DNA of 20,862 bases from Rhodobacterales bacterium UBA7416 (GTDB lineage Bacteria; Pseudomonadota; Alphaproteobacteria; Rhodobacterales; Rhodobacteraceae). The notes under the pieces are model-generated. The model ran no database searches, was not told where the DNA came from, and worked only from the letters and a program-made list of their open reading frames with translations. The position numbers were made by a program, and so were the translations under genes. The stretch spans positions 1 to 20,862 of the forward strand of contig DKMK01000011.1 of NCBI GenBank assembly GCA_002469545.1, read 5' to 3'. This document shows positions 1 through 7,842 of this stretch, piece after piece; within the stretch, counting starts at the first letter, position 1, and the number at the start of each line of letters is the position of its first letter.

Positions 1-879
1 TGGGATAGAGGCACCAAAAGCACTGCATTGGGGTGGCATAAACGAAATTACAAATTGCCTGCATGGACCGGTGATGATTTGAAAGGTCGTTCAATCTTGT
101 TAACCTGCGAGCAAGGTCTGGGTGATGGCATCATAATGTTGCGGTACCTACCGATGTTGGCGAAAATGAACCCAACTAAGATTTTCGTTGCCTTGGCAAA
201 GCCATTGCACCGATTATTCGAGGGCCATCCAAATGTTTACGCTGTGGTTGAACGCACAGGCAAACAACCGCCAGCTGATGTAGAAGTATGCTCATTTGAC
301 TTACCCCTGTATTTCAAAGCAACGTCGGAAACCATTCCAGCGCCCGTTGCGCTAAATCCGCCGAAATCATCCGAGCGCCGCGCACAAAAAATTGTAGCGC
401 CATATAACGATAAATTCAAAGTTGGCGTGCTGTGGACCGGTAATCCGCGATTCCCTGAAAACCACCTGCGGTCTTTTCCAGTACAACGCTTTTTACGCTT
501 AGCAGACATTCCAAACTTACAAATGTTTTCGCTCTATAAGGGCGACATGCCACCTGCCTTGTTGAAATCACCGGGCAAAACACAGGTCCTAGACGTCTCT
601 AATTCTGACAAAGATTTATCTGATAGCGCCGCGTTTATGGAAGAATTGGACTTGATTATCACGATCGACAGTGCCGTGGCGCATTTGGCTGGATCAACAC
701 AAACGCCCGTGTGGTGTATTCTGAAACATCTGCCGTTTTGGTATTACGCTGACGGCAAACATACACCGTGGTATCCAAAAATGCGTTTGTTTACCCAAGA
801 GCGCCCTGGTGGTTGGAATCCGATATTTGACCAAGTCCGCACGGAATTGGAAACATTAGCCGCAGCAAAAACGAGCTAA
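1..879 (+). CDS. TPR-associated glycosyltransferase family 9-like protein, C-terminal part (5' end outside window)
   Basis: The reading frame is open from base 1, so this is the end of a longer protein and the internal TTG at base 28 is not a convincing start. Visible landmarks are a P-x-W-x-G-D-D-L-K-G stretch, then EQGLGDG near bases 109-129, VGVLWTGNPRF near 421-453, and IDSAVAHLAGS near 664-696. This pattern is typical of the glycosyltransferase-9-like (heptosyltransferase-fold) domain that ends many bacterial proteins with N-terminal tetratricopeptide repeats; any TPR part would lie upstream of the window. The likely role is sugar transfer onto a surface glycan or a protein, but donor and acceptor cannot be told from sequence. 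It converges on the DUF6165 gene, sharing four bases at the stops. The domain call is fairly sure; the function is inferred. Confidence 0.75.
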   Translation, partial: WDRGTKSTALGWHKRNYKLPAWTGDDLKGRSILLTCEQGLGDGIIMLRYLPMLAKMNPTKIFVALAKPLHRLFEGHPNVYAVVERTGKQPPADVEVCSFDLPLYFKATSETIPAPVALNPPKSSERRAQKIVAPYNDKFKVGVLWTGNPRFPENHLRSFPVQRFLRLADIPNLQMFSLYKGDMPPALLKSPGKTQVLDVSNSDKDLSDSAAFMEELDLIITIDSAVAHLAGSTQTPVWCILKHLPFWYYADGKHTPWYPKMRLFTQERPGGWNPIFDQVRTELETLAAAKTS

Positions 880-1262
880 TACGCTTGATAAGACTTTTCT
901 TCGACCAAGGCAGAGCCCAACAGTAGATTAATTTCTTTCTTTAATCGCGCGCGTACATCGTTTGATACATAGACGGCGCGTGCCAATCGAATGAATTCTG
1001 GGCCAAAATCGCCAGCGCGTTCGCAATCTCGGATATCATCCTCAATCACCCACAGTTTTGCGTTGATATCTTGTAAGCCATCTACCAACTTCGTTAGGGA
1101 GTCATCATAATCAAACGACGCGTTGGCAACAATATTCAATGCGTTCAATTCAGTTTGAACATTTTTCAACTTAGCTGCATCATTCAATTTTTCAGACTTA
1201 ATCTTCAAAATCGTGATTTTATCCAGCAATTCGCCTGCGGATATGGGTGTTTTAATTTCCAT
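876..1262 (-). CDS. DUF6165 family protein
   Basis: The product is a soluble protein of 128 residues with no signal peptide or membrane segment. It matches my memory of DUF6165: an N-terminal IS-GEL-DKITILKIKSEK segment, a central LWVIEDDIR motif, then FIRLARAVY, the ND-R-x-x-x-KKEIN helix and a C-terminal EEKSY ending. The composition is rich in charged helix and probably helical throughout. No biochemical function is established for the family as far as I know. It faces the GT9-like gene tail to tail with a 4-base overlap (CTAA), and a good candidate promoter lies just upstream. The ATG at 1262 is preceded only by a weak purine-rich stretch. The pairing with a glycosyltransferase suggests a glycan-related role, but that is inference. 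Confidence 0.75.
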   Translation of the reverse strand: MEIKTPISAGELLDKITILKIKSEKLNDAAKLKNVQTELNALNIVANASFDYDDSLTKLVDGLQDINAKLWVIEDDIRDCERAGDFGPEFIRLARAVYVSNDVRARLKKEINLLLGSALVEEKSYQAY

Positions 1263-1297
1263 GCTTGTAATGCTTTCTTTTCTGTACGCCTTGCCCT

Positions 1298-1326
1298 TAT
1301 ATAGACGCCAGACATTTCAAATCCAA
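1298..1326 (-). promoter_or_regulatory. Candidate sigma-70-type promoter for the DUF6165 gene
   Basis: On the minus strand a -35-like TTGGAT (1321-1326) is separated by 17 bases from a -10-like TATATA (1298-1303). That would put transcription start about 28 bases before the DUF6165 ATG at 1262. The spacing is optimal and both boxes are close to consensus, but no experimental support is available. Confidence 0.4.
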
Positions 1327-1344
1327 TAACCAAAGGCGATACCT

Positions 1345-2133
1345 ATGCCGATCACAATCTGTACATGGAATATCAATTCGGTTCGCCTGCGCGAAGACCT
1401 TGTTTGTAAATTACTGTCGGACGAAGCGCCGGACGTTTTGTGCCTTCAAGAATGCAAAAGCCCCGTTGATAAAATCCCAACAGAAAAATTCGCCGAATTA
1501 GGTTACACCAATATGGTTGCGAATGGACAAAAAGGGTATAACGGCGTTGCAATCCTGTCTCGGCTGCCGTTGGTTGAAACAGATCGTCAAGATTTTGCGT
1601 CCCTTGGACATGCCCGTCACGTTGCCGCGTCAGTTGATGGGCGCATGACCATTCACAATTTTTACGTTCCTGCCGGAGGGGATAAACCCGATCGCACGAT
1701 CAATGAGAAATTTGGACAGAAATTAGATTACTTGTCCGAAATGCGCGATTATTTCATCGCAAATCGGCCTGAGCGTTCCGTTTTGGTGGGCGATTTGAAT
1801 ATAGCCCCGCGCGAAGATGATGTTTGGGATCATAAAAAGCTGTTAAAAATTGTAAGCCACACACCGATCGAGATTGAGGCACTCTCTGCCGTTCAATCCG
1901 CAGGTGATTGGGTGGATATTACACGCCAAGACATAACCGAAGGTTTGTTGTATTCGTGGTGGTCGTACCGCGCACGCGATTGGGACGAAGCCGACAAAGG
2001 TCGCCGACTGGACCATGTTTGGGCCACGCCTGACATCGCACCCACAGCACACAGCAGCCGCGTATTACGCCCTGCCCGTGGTTGGGAAAAGCCAAGCGAT
2101 CACGCGCCCGTTTTCGCAACCTTTGACGTCTAA
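1345..2133 (+). CDS. xth: Exodeoxyribonuclease III (AP endonuclease family 1)
   Basis: This 262-residue protein has the full length of the ExoIII/APE1 family. It acts in base-excision repair, cutting abasic sites and removing 3' blocking groups, and has 3'-5' exonuclease activity. The catalytic residues are all visible: N9 and N11 in TWNINS, metal ligand E36 in CLQECK, D150 and N152 in GDLNIAP, D223 in RRLDHVW, and the C-terminal D252-H253 pair in SDHAPV. The start ATG follows an AAAGGCGAT ribosome-binding sequence. It leads a plus-strand run with the CnoX-like gene about 60 bases downstream and is divergent from the DUF6165 gene. No defect is seen, so an active enzyme is expected. Confidence 0.96.
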   Translation: MPITICTWNINSVRLREDLVCKLLSDEAPDVLCLQECKSPVDKIPTEKFAELGYTNMVANGQKGYNGVAILSRLPLVETDRQDFASLGHARHVAASVDGRMTIHNFYVPAGGDKPDRTINEKFGQKLDYLSEMRDYFIANRPERSVLVGDLNIAPREDDVWDHKKLLKIVSHTPIEIEALSAVQSAGDWVDITRQDITEGLLYSWWSYRARDWDEADKGRRLDHVWATPDIAPTAHSSRVLRPARGWEKPSDHAPVFATFDV

Positions 2134-2191
2134 GGGTTGCTGAAACCTTACGAAACAACTATGCCGCAAATGAATTTGAAATAGGTGATAC

Positions 2192-3097
2192 ATGCTGGAA
2201 TTTGGACAAACGCAAAACAATGATGATCTGGTCAAAGACGTCAACGAAGCAACATTTATGGAAGATGTGATCGAAGCCTCCAAAACCACGCCTATCATTG
2301 TTGATTTCTGGGCACCATGGTGTGGCCCCTGTAAAACACTAGGCCCAGCGCTGGAAGCAGAGGTAAAGGCCGCCGATGGTAAGGTTAAGATGGTCAAGGT
2401 CGACATTGATCAAAATCAAGAGCTGGCCAGCCAAATGCGTATTCAATCCATTCCAGCCGTGTTCGCGTTCGTCGATGGTCAACCAGTAGATGGTTTTATG
2501 GGCGCAAAAGCCCCATCAGAATTAAAAGAATTTGTCGCAAAGATTGCTGACCAAGCAGGTGAAGATACGGGTGATTTATCCGAAGCAGTTGCCGCTGCAG
2601 ACGAAATGTTAGCGTCTGGTGAATATGTAGATGCCGCTGAAACTTACGCCGCCATTCTGGGCGAAGACCGGCAAAACGGCGCGGCATTTGTTGGCCTGTT
2701 CAAATCCCAAATGGGTGCTGGTGAAACCGACGCTGCCAAAGAAATGTTGGACAATGCGCCAATCGATATCGCGGACCGTCCAGAAGTGATTGGTCTACGC
2801 GCGCAACTGGAATTGGCAGAACAAGCAGCTGAACTCGGCGAAACGGATGAGCTGCGTGCGAAATTAGCAGCAGACGAAAATGATCACCAAACCCGCTATG
2901 ACTTGGCATTGGCATTGTTTACCGCTGGCAACGCACAAGAGGCGATCGATGAATTGCTGACAATCTTTCGCAAAGATCGCGAATGGAACGAAGACGCCGC
3001 ACGTCAACAATTGTTCAAATTCTTTGACAGTCTTGGCGCTGAAGACCCCGTAACGCTAACGGGTCGTCGTCAACTTGCATCCATGTTGTTTGCCTAA
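2192..3097 (+). CDS. cnoX: Thioredoxin-TPR co-chaperone (CnoX/YbbN-like)
   Basis: The 301-residue product has an N-terminal thioredoxin domain (about residues 15-115) with an intact active site WCGPC (C44, C47). A helical TPR-like region follows (about 125-300), with repeats such as GEYVDAAETYAAIL and AGNAQEAIDELLTIF. This is the architecture of CnoX (YbbN), a holdase that protects proteins during oxidative stress and hands them to GroEL/ES. The E. coli protein lacks the first active-site cysteine, while alphaproteobacterial forms keep CxxC and can act as thioredoxins; this protein belongs to the second kind. It is cytoplasmic, with no signal peptide. An AGGTGA ribosome-binding sequence precedes ATG 2192. 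It is followed after 26 bases by the LON-domain gene. Confidence 0.9.
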   Translation: MLEFGQTQNNDDLVKDVNEATFMEDVIEASKTTPIIVDFWAPWCGPCKTLGPALEAEVKAADGKVKMVKVDIDQNQELASQMRIQSIPAVFAFVDGQPVDGFMGAKAPSELKEFVAKIADQAGEDTGDLSEAVAAADEMLASGEYVDAAETYAAILGEDRQNGAAFVGLFKSQMGAGETDAAKEMLDNAPIDIADRPEVIGLRAQLELAEQAAELGETDELRAKLAADENDHQTRYDLALALFTAGNAQEAIDELLTIFRKDREWNEDAARQQLFKFFDSLGAEDPVTLTGRRQLASMLFA

Positions 3098-3123
3098 TGT
3101 GTATTTCTGGGTAAGATCGCAAC

Positions 3124-3774
3124 ATGTATAGTCTTGCTTCTTTACCGACGAGAATCCCTTTATTTCCACTCAACAACGCGTTGTTGCTGCCTCATGCACG
3201 ATTGCCGTTGAATATTTTTGAGCCGCGTTACTTAACCATGTTGGATGATGTTATGAAATCCGAACATCGTTTAATCGGAATGATTCAACCAAAAGCTGGT
3301 CAACAAAACGCGGGCGATCCTGTCTTGCAGACGATCGGGTGCGCGGGCCGACTGACATCCTTTACGGAAACCAGTGATCGCCATTATATGATATCGCTGA
3401 CAGGAATTTGCCGGTTTAACGTCCAAGAAGTTCATAACGGGTTTTTACCCTACGCAACGGGCGATATTATTTGGGATCAGTTTCAGCCAGACCTACGTCC
3501 CGCACAAGCCGAGCCAGCGTTTGATCGTCCTCGGTTTTTGGCAGTACTTGAACGTTATTTTCAAGTTATGGAATTATCAACCGATTGGGAAAGTTTAAAA
3601 GACGCCGATGATGCGATGCTAATTAACGCTCTGGCAATGTTGTGCCCCTTTTCACCAGAAGAGAAACAGGCCTTGTTGGAGACACCCACATTAATGCGGC
3701 GCTGCGAAACGCTGATAACTTTGATGGAATTTGCTTTGCGTGAAAACACTGGCTCCAAAGGAACACTACAATGA
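3124..3774 (+). CDS. Stand-alone LON protease N-domain (substrate-binding) protein
   Basis: This 216-residue protein begins with the LON substrate-binding signature (RIPLFPLNNALLLPHARLPL, then NIFEPRYLTML). It lacks the AAA+ and serine protease domains of Lon, so it cannot be a protease itself. The rest fits the usual fold, with a beta-rich part to about residue 110 and helices to the C-terminus. In bacteria such stand-alone proteins are usually of unknown function; they may bind unfolded or specific substrates. Its stop overlaps the start of the next gene as ATGA (3771-3774), which points to translational coupling. It sits directly after the CnoX-like chaperone gene. The Shine-Dalgarno sequence before ATG 3124 is weak. 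Confidence 0.88.
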   Translation: MYSLASLPTRIPLFPLNNALLLPHARLPLNIFEPRYLTMLDDVMKSEHRLIGMIQPKAGQQNAGDPVLQTIGCAGRLTSFTETSDRHYMISLTGICRFNVQEVHNGFLPYATGDIIWDQFQPDLRPAQAEPAFDRPRFLAVLERYFQVMELSTDWESLKDADDAMLINALAMLCPFSPEEKQALLETPTLMRRCETLITLMEFALRENTGSKGTLQ

Positions 3775-3956
3775 CAAAATCCGAAGTCCAGATTGACTCA
3801 AAAATGCTGGAAGCATTGATTTGCCCAATGACACATTCCAGCCTGTCGTATGACGCAGACGCACAAGAATTGGTTTCCAAAAGTGCGAAGATTGCCTATC
3901 CAATCCGCAATGGCATACCTGTGATGTTGCCAAGTGAAGCACGTACAATCGATTAG
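3771..3956 (+). CDS. Trm112-like / UPF0434 (YcaR-type) small protein
   Basis: The 61-residue protein carries the hallmarks of the bacterial Trm112p-like family: LEALICPMTHSSL near residues 15-27, then ELVSKSAKIAYPIRNGIPVM and a terminal SEAR. Eukaryotic and archaeal Trm112 are partner subunits that activate methyltransferases. Bacterial members keep the fold but usually lack the full set of zinc cysteines, and only one cysteine is present here. The start overlaps the stop of the LON-domain gene by four bases. Its stop overlaps the convergent ubiH-family stop by four bases (TTAG). The family assignment is firm; the role in this organism is unknown. Confidence 0.88.
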   Translation: MTKSEVQIDSKMLEALICPMTHSSLSYDADAQELVSKSAKIAYPIRNGIPVMLPSEARTID

Positions 3957-5179
3957 ATAACTTGACCGCGCAACAGTTTTGGTAACTCTCCAGACAATCC
4001 AGCAGCATGGCGCATAAATCCGCGACGCAGTGTGGGGGTCGCATTAACCACTCCTAGGCCCAAATCACGTACTCCACGTAACAACGCATTATCGTTTGAA
4101 AATAAACGATTTATTCCATCCGTTGCAGCAGCCATCGCAGACGTATCAAAGCGGCGCCATTGTTGATAGCGTGCCAAAACAGGTTTGGTTCCAATATCTT
4201 CGCCACGTCGTGCAGCCATGGCCAACACCTCAGTTAGTGCTGCAATGTCCTTTAGTCCTAGGTTCAACCCTTGGCCCGCCAATGGATGAATTCCATGCGC
4301 CGCATCACCGACCAAGGCAATGCGTTCGTCAATAAAACTGTCTGCCAATGACAAATTAAGTGGATAGCTGAAACGTTCTCCAGCCAATGAAACTTTGCCC
4401 AAGAAGTCACCGAATACGGGGGACAAAGCCGCAAGATAACCCTCATCATCCAAGGCATTTATTTGAGCTGCGTGCTCTGTGCTTTCTGTCCAAACGATGG
4501 AGCTGCGGTTTTCCGTCAGGGGTAAAATCGCCAAAGGCCCTGCGGGTGTGAAAAACTGATGTGCGACACCGTTATGGGGCAGTTCATGCGATAAGGCGCA
4601 AACCAATGCGGTCTGATTATAATCCCAGCCACGCCGTTTTATCCCTGCTTGCTTGGCCACTTGGGATCCACGGCCATCGCAACCAACTAAAAGGCGTGCC
4701 CGAAATGTGCGCCCATCTGCCAAATCGATACTGACACCCAAACCATCCGTATTTTGGGCGACGACGTCTGCATCGTTTAAATAGGTAATCTGCCCCATCT
4801 GCGCTATCGCGTCACCAAAGGCGCGACGTAAAAAGCGATCTTCAAGAAGATGTCCCATTGGGCCCTCTTCCAATTCTTGGTGATCGAAATGGACATACAT
4901 CGGCGCAGCACCTTCGCCTGCGCGTCCATCGGATACTTTGATATCTAAAATCGGTTGAACGTTATCAACTACGTGTTGCCAAACCCCCAGAACCTTTAAC
5001 ATCTGACAACTGGCGTGTGACAACGCATAGGCACGACCATCAAAATTGTCTGCCCGTCTTAATCCACTAGATTGGCGATCAACCACCACCACATCAAAGC
5101 CAGTACCTGCAAGCGCAATCGCCAAAGCGCTGCCATTCAAGCCGCCACCAACAACCAAAATATCTGTATCGTAATTCAT
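3953..5179 (-). CDS. UbiH/UbiF/COQ6-family FAD-dependent hydroxylase
   Basis: This 408-residue flavin monooxygenase probably hydroxylates the ring of a ubiquinone precursor. Motifs are the N-terminal dinucleotide fold VVGGGLNG (residues 9-16), the DG motif GCDGRGS (156-162), and the second FAD-binding motif GDAAHGIHPLAGQGLNLGLK (281-300). I chose ATG 5179, giving MNYDTDILVVGGG. The frame stays open to 5374, but the extra 65 residues do not resemble the family and would run into the amidase gene on the other strand. Alphaproteobacteria carry several paralogues (UbiH, UbiF, UbiL, UbiM types) that hydroxylate different carbons, and I cannot tell which this is. It is divergent from the amidase gene, with 76 bases between them. 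Confidence 0.88.
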   Translation of the reverse strand: MNYDTDILVVGGGLNGSALAIALAGTGFDVVVVDRQSSGLRRADNFDGRAYALSHASCQMLKVLGVWQHVVDNVQPILDIKVSDGRAGEGAAPMYVHFDHQELEEGPMGHLLEDRFLRRAFGDAIAQMGQITYLNDADVVAQNTDGLGVSIDLADGRTFRARLLVGCDGRGSQVAKQAGIKRRGWDYNQTALVCALSHELPHNGVAHQFFTPAGPLAILPLTENRSSIVWTESTEHAAQINALDDEGYLAALSPVFGDFLGKVSLAGERFSYPLNLSLADSFIDERIALVGDAAHGIHPLAGQGLNLGLKDIAALTEVLAMAARRGEDIGTKPVLARYQQWRRFDTSAMAAATDGINRLFSNDNALLRGVRDLGLGVVNATPTLRRGFMRHAAGLSGELPKLLRGQVI

Positions 5180-5255
5180 AAGTTGCACTATCCGTATTTT
5201 CACGGGATTGTCCACGTAACAAACCGCCGCTAGGGTATTTCCAAAGGAGACGCAA

Positions 5256-6578
5256 ATGGCACAAGAATGGCTAATGATGACCGCCTGTGACTTGGGGCGA
5301 GGTATCGGAAATGGAACGATATCACCCATAGCACTGACACAGACGTATTTGGACGCCATGGCCACGCATGCCATTGCACCTCGTATCTACGCGCATACCA
5401 CGCCTGACCGTGCAATGCGCGAAGCATCTGCAGCTGACGCACGTGCCAAGGCCGGTAAACGACTTAGCCTGTTGGATGGCGTTCCAATTTCATGGAAAGA
5501 TCTGTTTGATTCCGCTGGAACAAAAACCGAAGCTGGCTCTCGGCTTCTTACTGGGCGAACACCCGATCAAGATGCATTGGTATTGAAACGCGCCACCGAT
5601 GCTGGTCTGGTTTGTTTGGGAAAGACCCATATGTCTGAATTGGCCTTTTCAGGATTGGGGCTCAACCCAATGACGCAAACAACGCCCTGTGTGAATGACT
5701 TAGATGCAGTTTCAGGCGGATCATCGTCAGGTGCGGCTGGGTCCGTTGCATTTGGATTGGCAGCAGCCGGAATCGGATCTGATACCGGCGGTTCCGTACG
5801 CATTCCCTCTGCTTGGAATGATTTAGTTGGGTTAAAGACGACCTCTGGTGACATCTCACTTGAAGGCGTTGTCGCCCTTTGCCCAAAATTCGATACGGTT
5901 GGGCCATTGTGTCGATCTGTGGAAGACGCTGCATACTTTTATGCAATTCTTCGCGGGCAGACTCCAACACCATTACAGCCTAAACAAAAACTGCGGTTAA
6001 TGTCATTGACCAGTGTTGCCCAAGATGATCTAGAACCTGAACCAAAAGCAGCATTCAAAAGTGCCTGCGCCGCCATCAGTGATGCAGGCATTGAAATTAT
6101 CGAAAAGCCGTTTCCAATTTTAGGTGATATTTTGGCGCTTGCCGCTGTGATTTTTACGACAGAAGCATATGCACAATGGGGTGCTCTGTTGGAAAAAGAG
6201 GGGCATAAAATGTTTCCAGAGATTCTAGATCGCTTTATGGCCGGTAAAAAATATTCAAAAGATGAATACAACAGCGCTTGGTCACAACAGGATTTAGCGC
6301 GAAAAAATTGGGCTGAACTTACCGCAGGCTTTGACGGCGTTATTTTACCTTCATCCCCACTGTTACCACCCAACAAAGACCGCTTAATGACGGACAGTGA
6401 CTATTATCGTCGGGTAAACCTGTTAGCCCTTCGCAATACGCGTATCGGCAATATGTTGGGTCTGTGTGCAATCTCTTTGCCCACCGCAACACCGTCGTGT
6501 GGTTTAATGATTATGGGTGCCCCCAAATCAGAGTTAGAGTTACTTAATACTGCTGCGAAAATTGAACAAATTTTATGA
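5256..6578 (+). CDS. Amidase signature family hydrolase
   Basis: The 440-residue protein belongs to the amidase signature family. The Ser-cisSer-Lys triad is visible as K81 in SWKDLFD, S156 in SGGSSSGAAG, and nucleophile S180 in GSDTGGSVRIP. The protein is shorter than GatA (about 490 residues) and lacks the features I would expect of the glutamyl-tRNA amidotransferase subunit, so I call it a general amidase; the substrate is unknown. A strong AAAGGAG ribosome-binding site (5243-5249) fixes the ATG at 5256. It is cytoplasmic with no signal peptide. The aminotransferase gene follows about 80 bases later behind its own candidate promoter. Confidence 0.88.
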   Translation: MAQEWLMMTACDLGRGIGNGTISPIALTQTYLDAMATHAIAPRIYAHTTPDRAMREASAADARAKAGKRLSLLDGVPISWKDLFDSAGTKTEAGSRLLTGRTPDQDALVLKRATDAGLVCLGKTHMSELAFSGLGLNPMTQTTPCVNDLDAVSGGSSSGAAGSVAFGLAAAGIGSDTGGSVRIPSAWNDLVGLKTTSGDISLEGVVALCPKFDTVGPLCRSVEDAAYFYAILRGQTPTPLQPKQKLRLMSLTSVAQDDLEPEPKAAFKSACAAISDAGIEIIEKPFPILGDILALAAVIFTTEAYAQWGALLEKEGHKMFPEILDRFMAGKKYSKDEYNSAWSQQDLARKNWAELTAGFDGVILPSSPLLPPNKDRLMTDSDYYRRVNLLALRNTRIGNMLGLCAISLPTATPSCGLMIMGAPKSELELLNTAAKIEQIL

Positions 6579-6589
6579 CTATTATTGGT

Positions 6590-6618
6590 TTGGCCTGCCC
6601 ATAAAAATAAGGTATAAT
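6590..6618 (+). promoter_or_regulatory. Candidate promoter for the aminotransferase-ftsK genes
   Basis: A perfect -10 box TATAAT (6613-6618) lies 17 bases after a TTGGCC -35-like box (6590-6595). It sits in the short gap between the amidase and the aminotransferase ATG at 6658, leaving a leader of about 32 bases. It would allow the aminotransferase, ftsK and perhaps lolA to be transcribed apart from the amidase. Confidence 0.5.
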
Positions 6619-6657
6619 GACCCAAACGGGCGTTAGACCCTAAACAATGAGGCACTG

Positions 6658-7842
6658 ATGGATTTCCCCGAGCGGTTTTCAAACCTGCCACCCTATGCGT
6701 TTCCACGTTTACGCGCCCTGCTGGATAGCCATCCCGCAGGCGGTGATGTGTTGCACATGTCGTTAGGTGAGCCAAAACATAAATTCCCTGCATTCGTCGC
6801 CGATGTATTGGCAGAAAATATTGCGGGGTTTAATCAATACCCCGCGAATGATGGGACCCCAGAATTATTAGCAACGATTTCAAGTTGGCTAAAGCGCCGC
6901 TATGCAATCGACGTCGATGCCGCATCGGAAATTGTAACCTTAAACGGCACCCGCGAGGGCTTGTTTAACGCTCAAATCGCGTTAAGCCCTGAACGCAAAG
7001 CTGGCAAAGCGCCCAAAGTGCTGATGCCAAATCCGTTTTACCAAGTATACGCGGTCGGCGCGGTCACTGCAGGTGCAGAGCCTGTATTTGTGCCCTCTTA
7101 TGAGCAAAACGGCTTTATGCCAGATTACCTCTCCCTGCCTACGGATATCTTGGATCAAACAACAATTGCGTTTTTGTGTTCACCTGCGAATCCTCAGGGC
7201 GCAATCGCCAGCTATGAATATTGGGCCGATTTAATTCGTCTCGCAGAAAAGCATGATTTCAAAATCTTTGCTGATGAATGCTATTCCGAAATTTACCGTG
7301 ACCAAGCACCTGTCGGAGCCTTACAAGTCGCACATGAAATCGGTGCAGATCCCGAACGCGTTGTAATCTTTCATTCATTATCCAAACGCTCCAACCTTCC
7401 CGGATTGCGATCAGGTTTTGCCGCCAGCGGTCCCAAAAATATCGCGGCAATGAAGCAGTTACGCAACTATTCAGGCGCGCCGAATCCAACGCCATTGCAA
7501 AACGTCGCGGCGGCCGTTTGGGCCGATGAAATCCATGTTGTAGAAAACCGTGAATTGTATCGTGAAAAATATGCAGCCGCAGATGAAATTTTCGGCGATG
7601 TTGTTGGATACTCGCCACCACAAGCGGGCTTCTTTTTATGGTTGCCTGTTGAAAATGGCGAACAAGCTACCCTTAAATTGTGGACTGAAACAGGCGTGCG
7701 GGTTTTACCTGGCGCATATCTCAGCCGTGACAGTGCAACTGGCAATCCGGGGGAAAAATATATCCGTGTTGCGTTGGTTGCCGATTTTGATGATACAAAA
7801 CGGGGAATGCTGACAATCCGTGATAGTTTGTTTAAGGTATGA
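6658..7842 (+). CDS. Class I/II PLP aminotransferase, DapC-like
   Basis: This 394-residue fold-type I aminotransferase shows the pyridoxal phosphate residues N178 (SPANPQ), D206 and Y209 (FADECYSEIY), Schiff-base lysine K243 in HSLSKRSNLPGLRSGF, and R251. The SLSKRSN-PG-RSG form of the lysine motif is the one seen in DapC-type succinyldiaminopimelate transaminases, which make the diaminopimelate used in lysine and peptidoglycan synthesis. The exact substrate cannot be proved from sequence, and a generic aspartate or alanine type aminotransferase remains possible. Its stop overlaps the ftsK start (ATGA at 7839-7842), suggesting coupled translation. No signal peptide is seen. Confidence 0.85.
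   Translation: MDFPERFSNLPPYAFPRLRALLDSHPAGGDVLHMSLGEPKHKFPAFVADVLAENIAGFNQYPANDGTPELLATISSWLKRRYAIDVDAASEIVTLNGTREGLFNAQIALSPERKAGKAPKVLMPNPFYQVYAVGAVTAGAEPVFVPSYEQNGFMPDYLSLPTDILDQTTIAFLCSPANPQGAIASYEYWADLIRLAEKHDFKIFADECYSEIYRDQAPVGALQVAHEIGADPERVVIFHSLSKRSNLPGLRSGFAASGPKNIAAMKQLRNYSGAPNPTPLQNVAAAVWADEIHVVENRELYREKYAAADEIFGDVVGYSPPQAGFFLWLPVENGEQATLKLWTETGVRVLPGAYLSRDSATGNPGEKYIRVALVADFDDTKRGMLTIRDSLFKV

Noticed and set aside
2161..2184. Possible seven-residue leader peptide before the CnoX-like gene
   Set aside because: It has no ribosome-binding site, no regulatory codon run and no attenuator hairpin after it.
5180..5374. N-terminal extension of the UbiH-family protein
   Set aside because: The added residues do not fit the family, and the extension would overlap the well-supported amidase start on the other strand.
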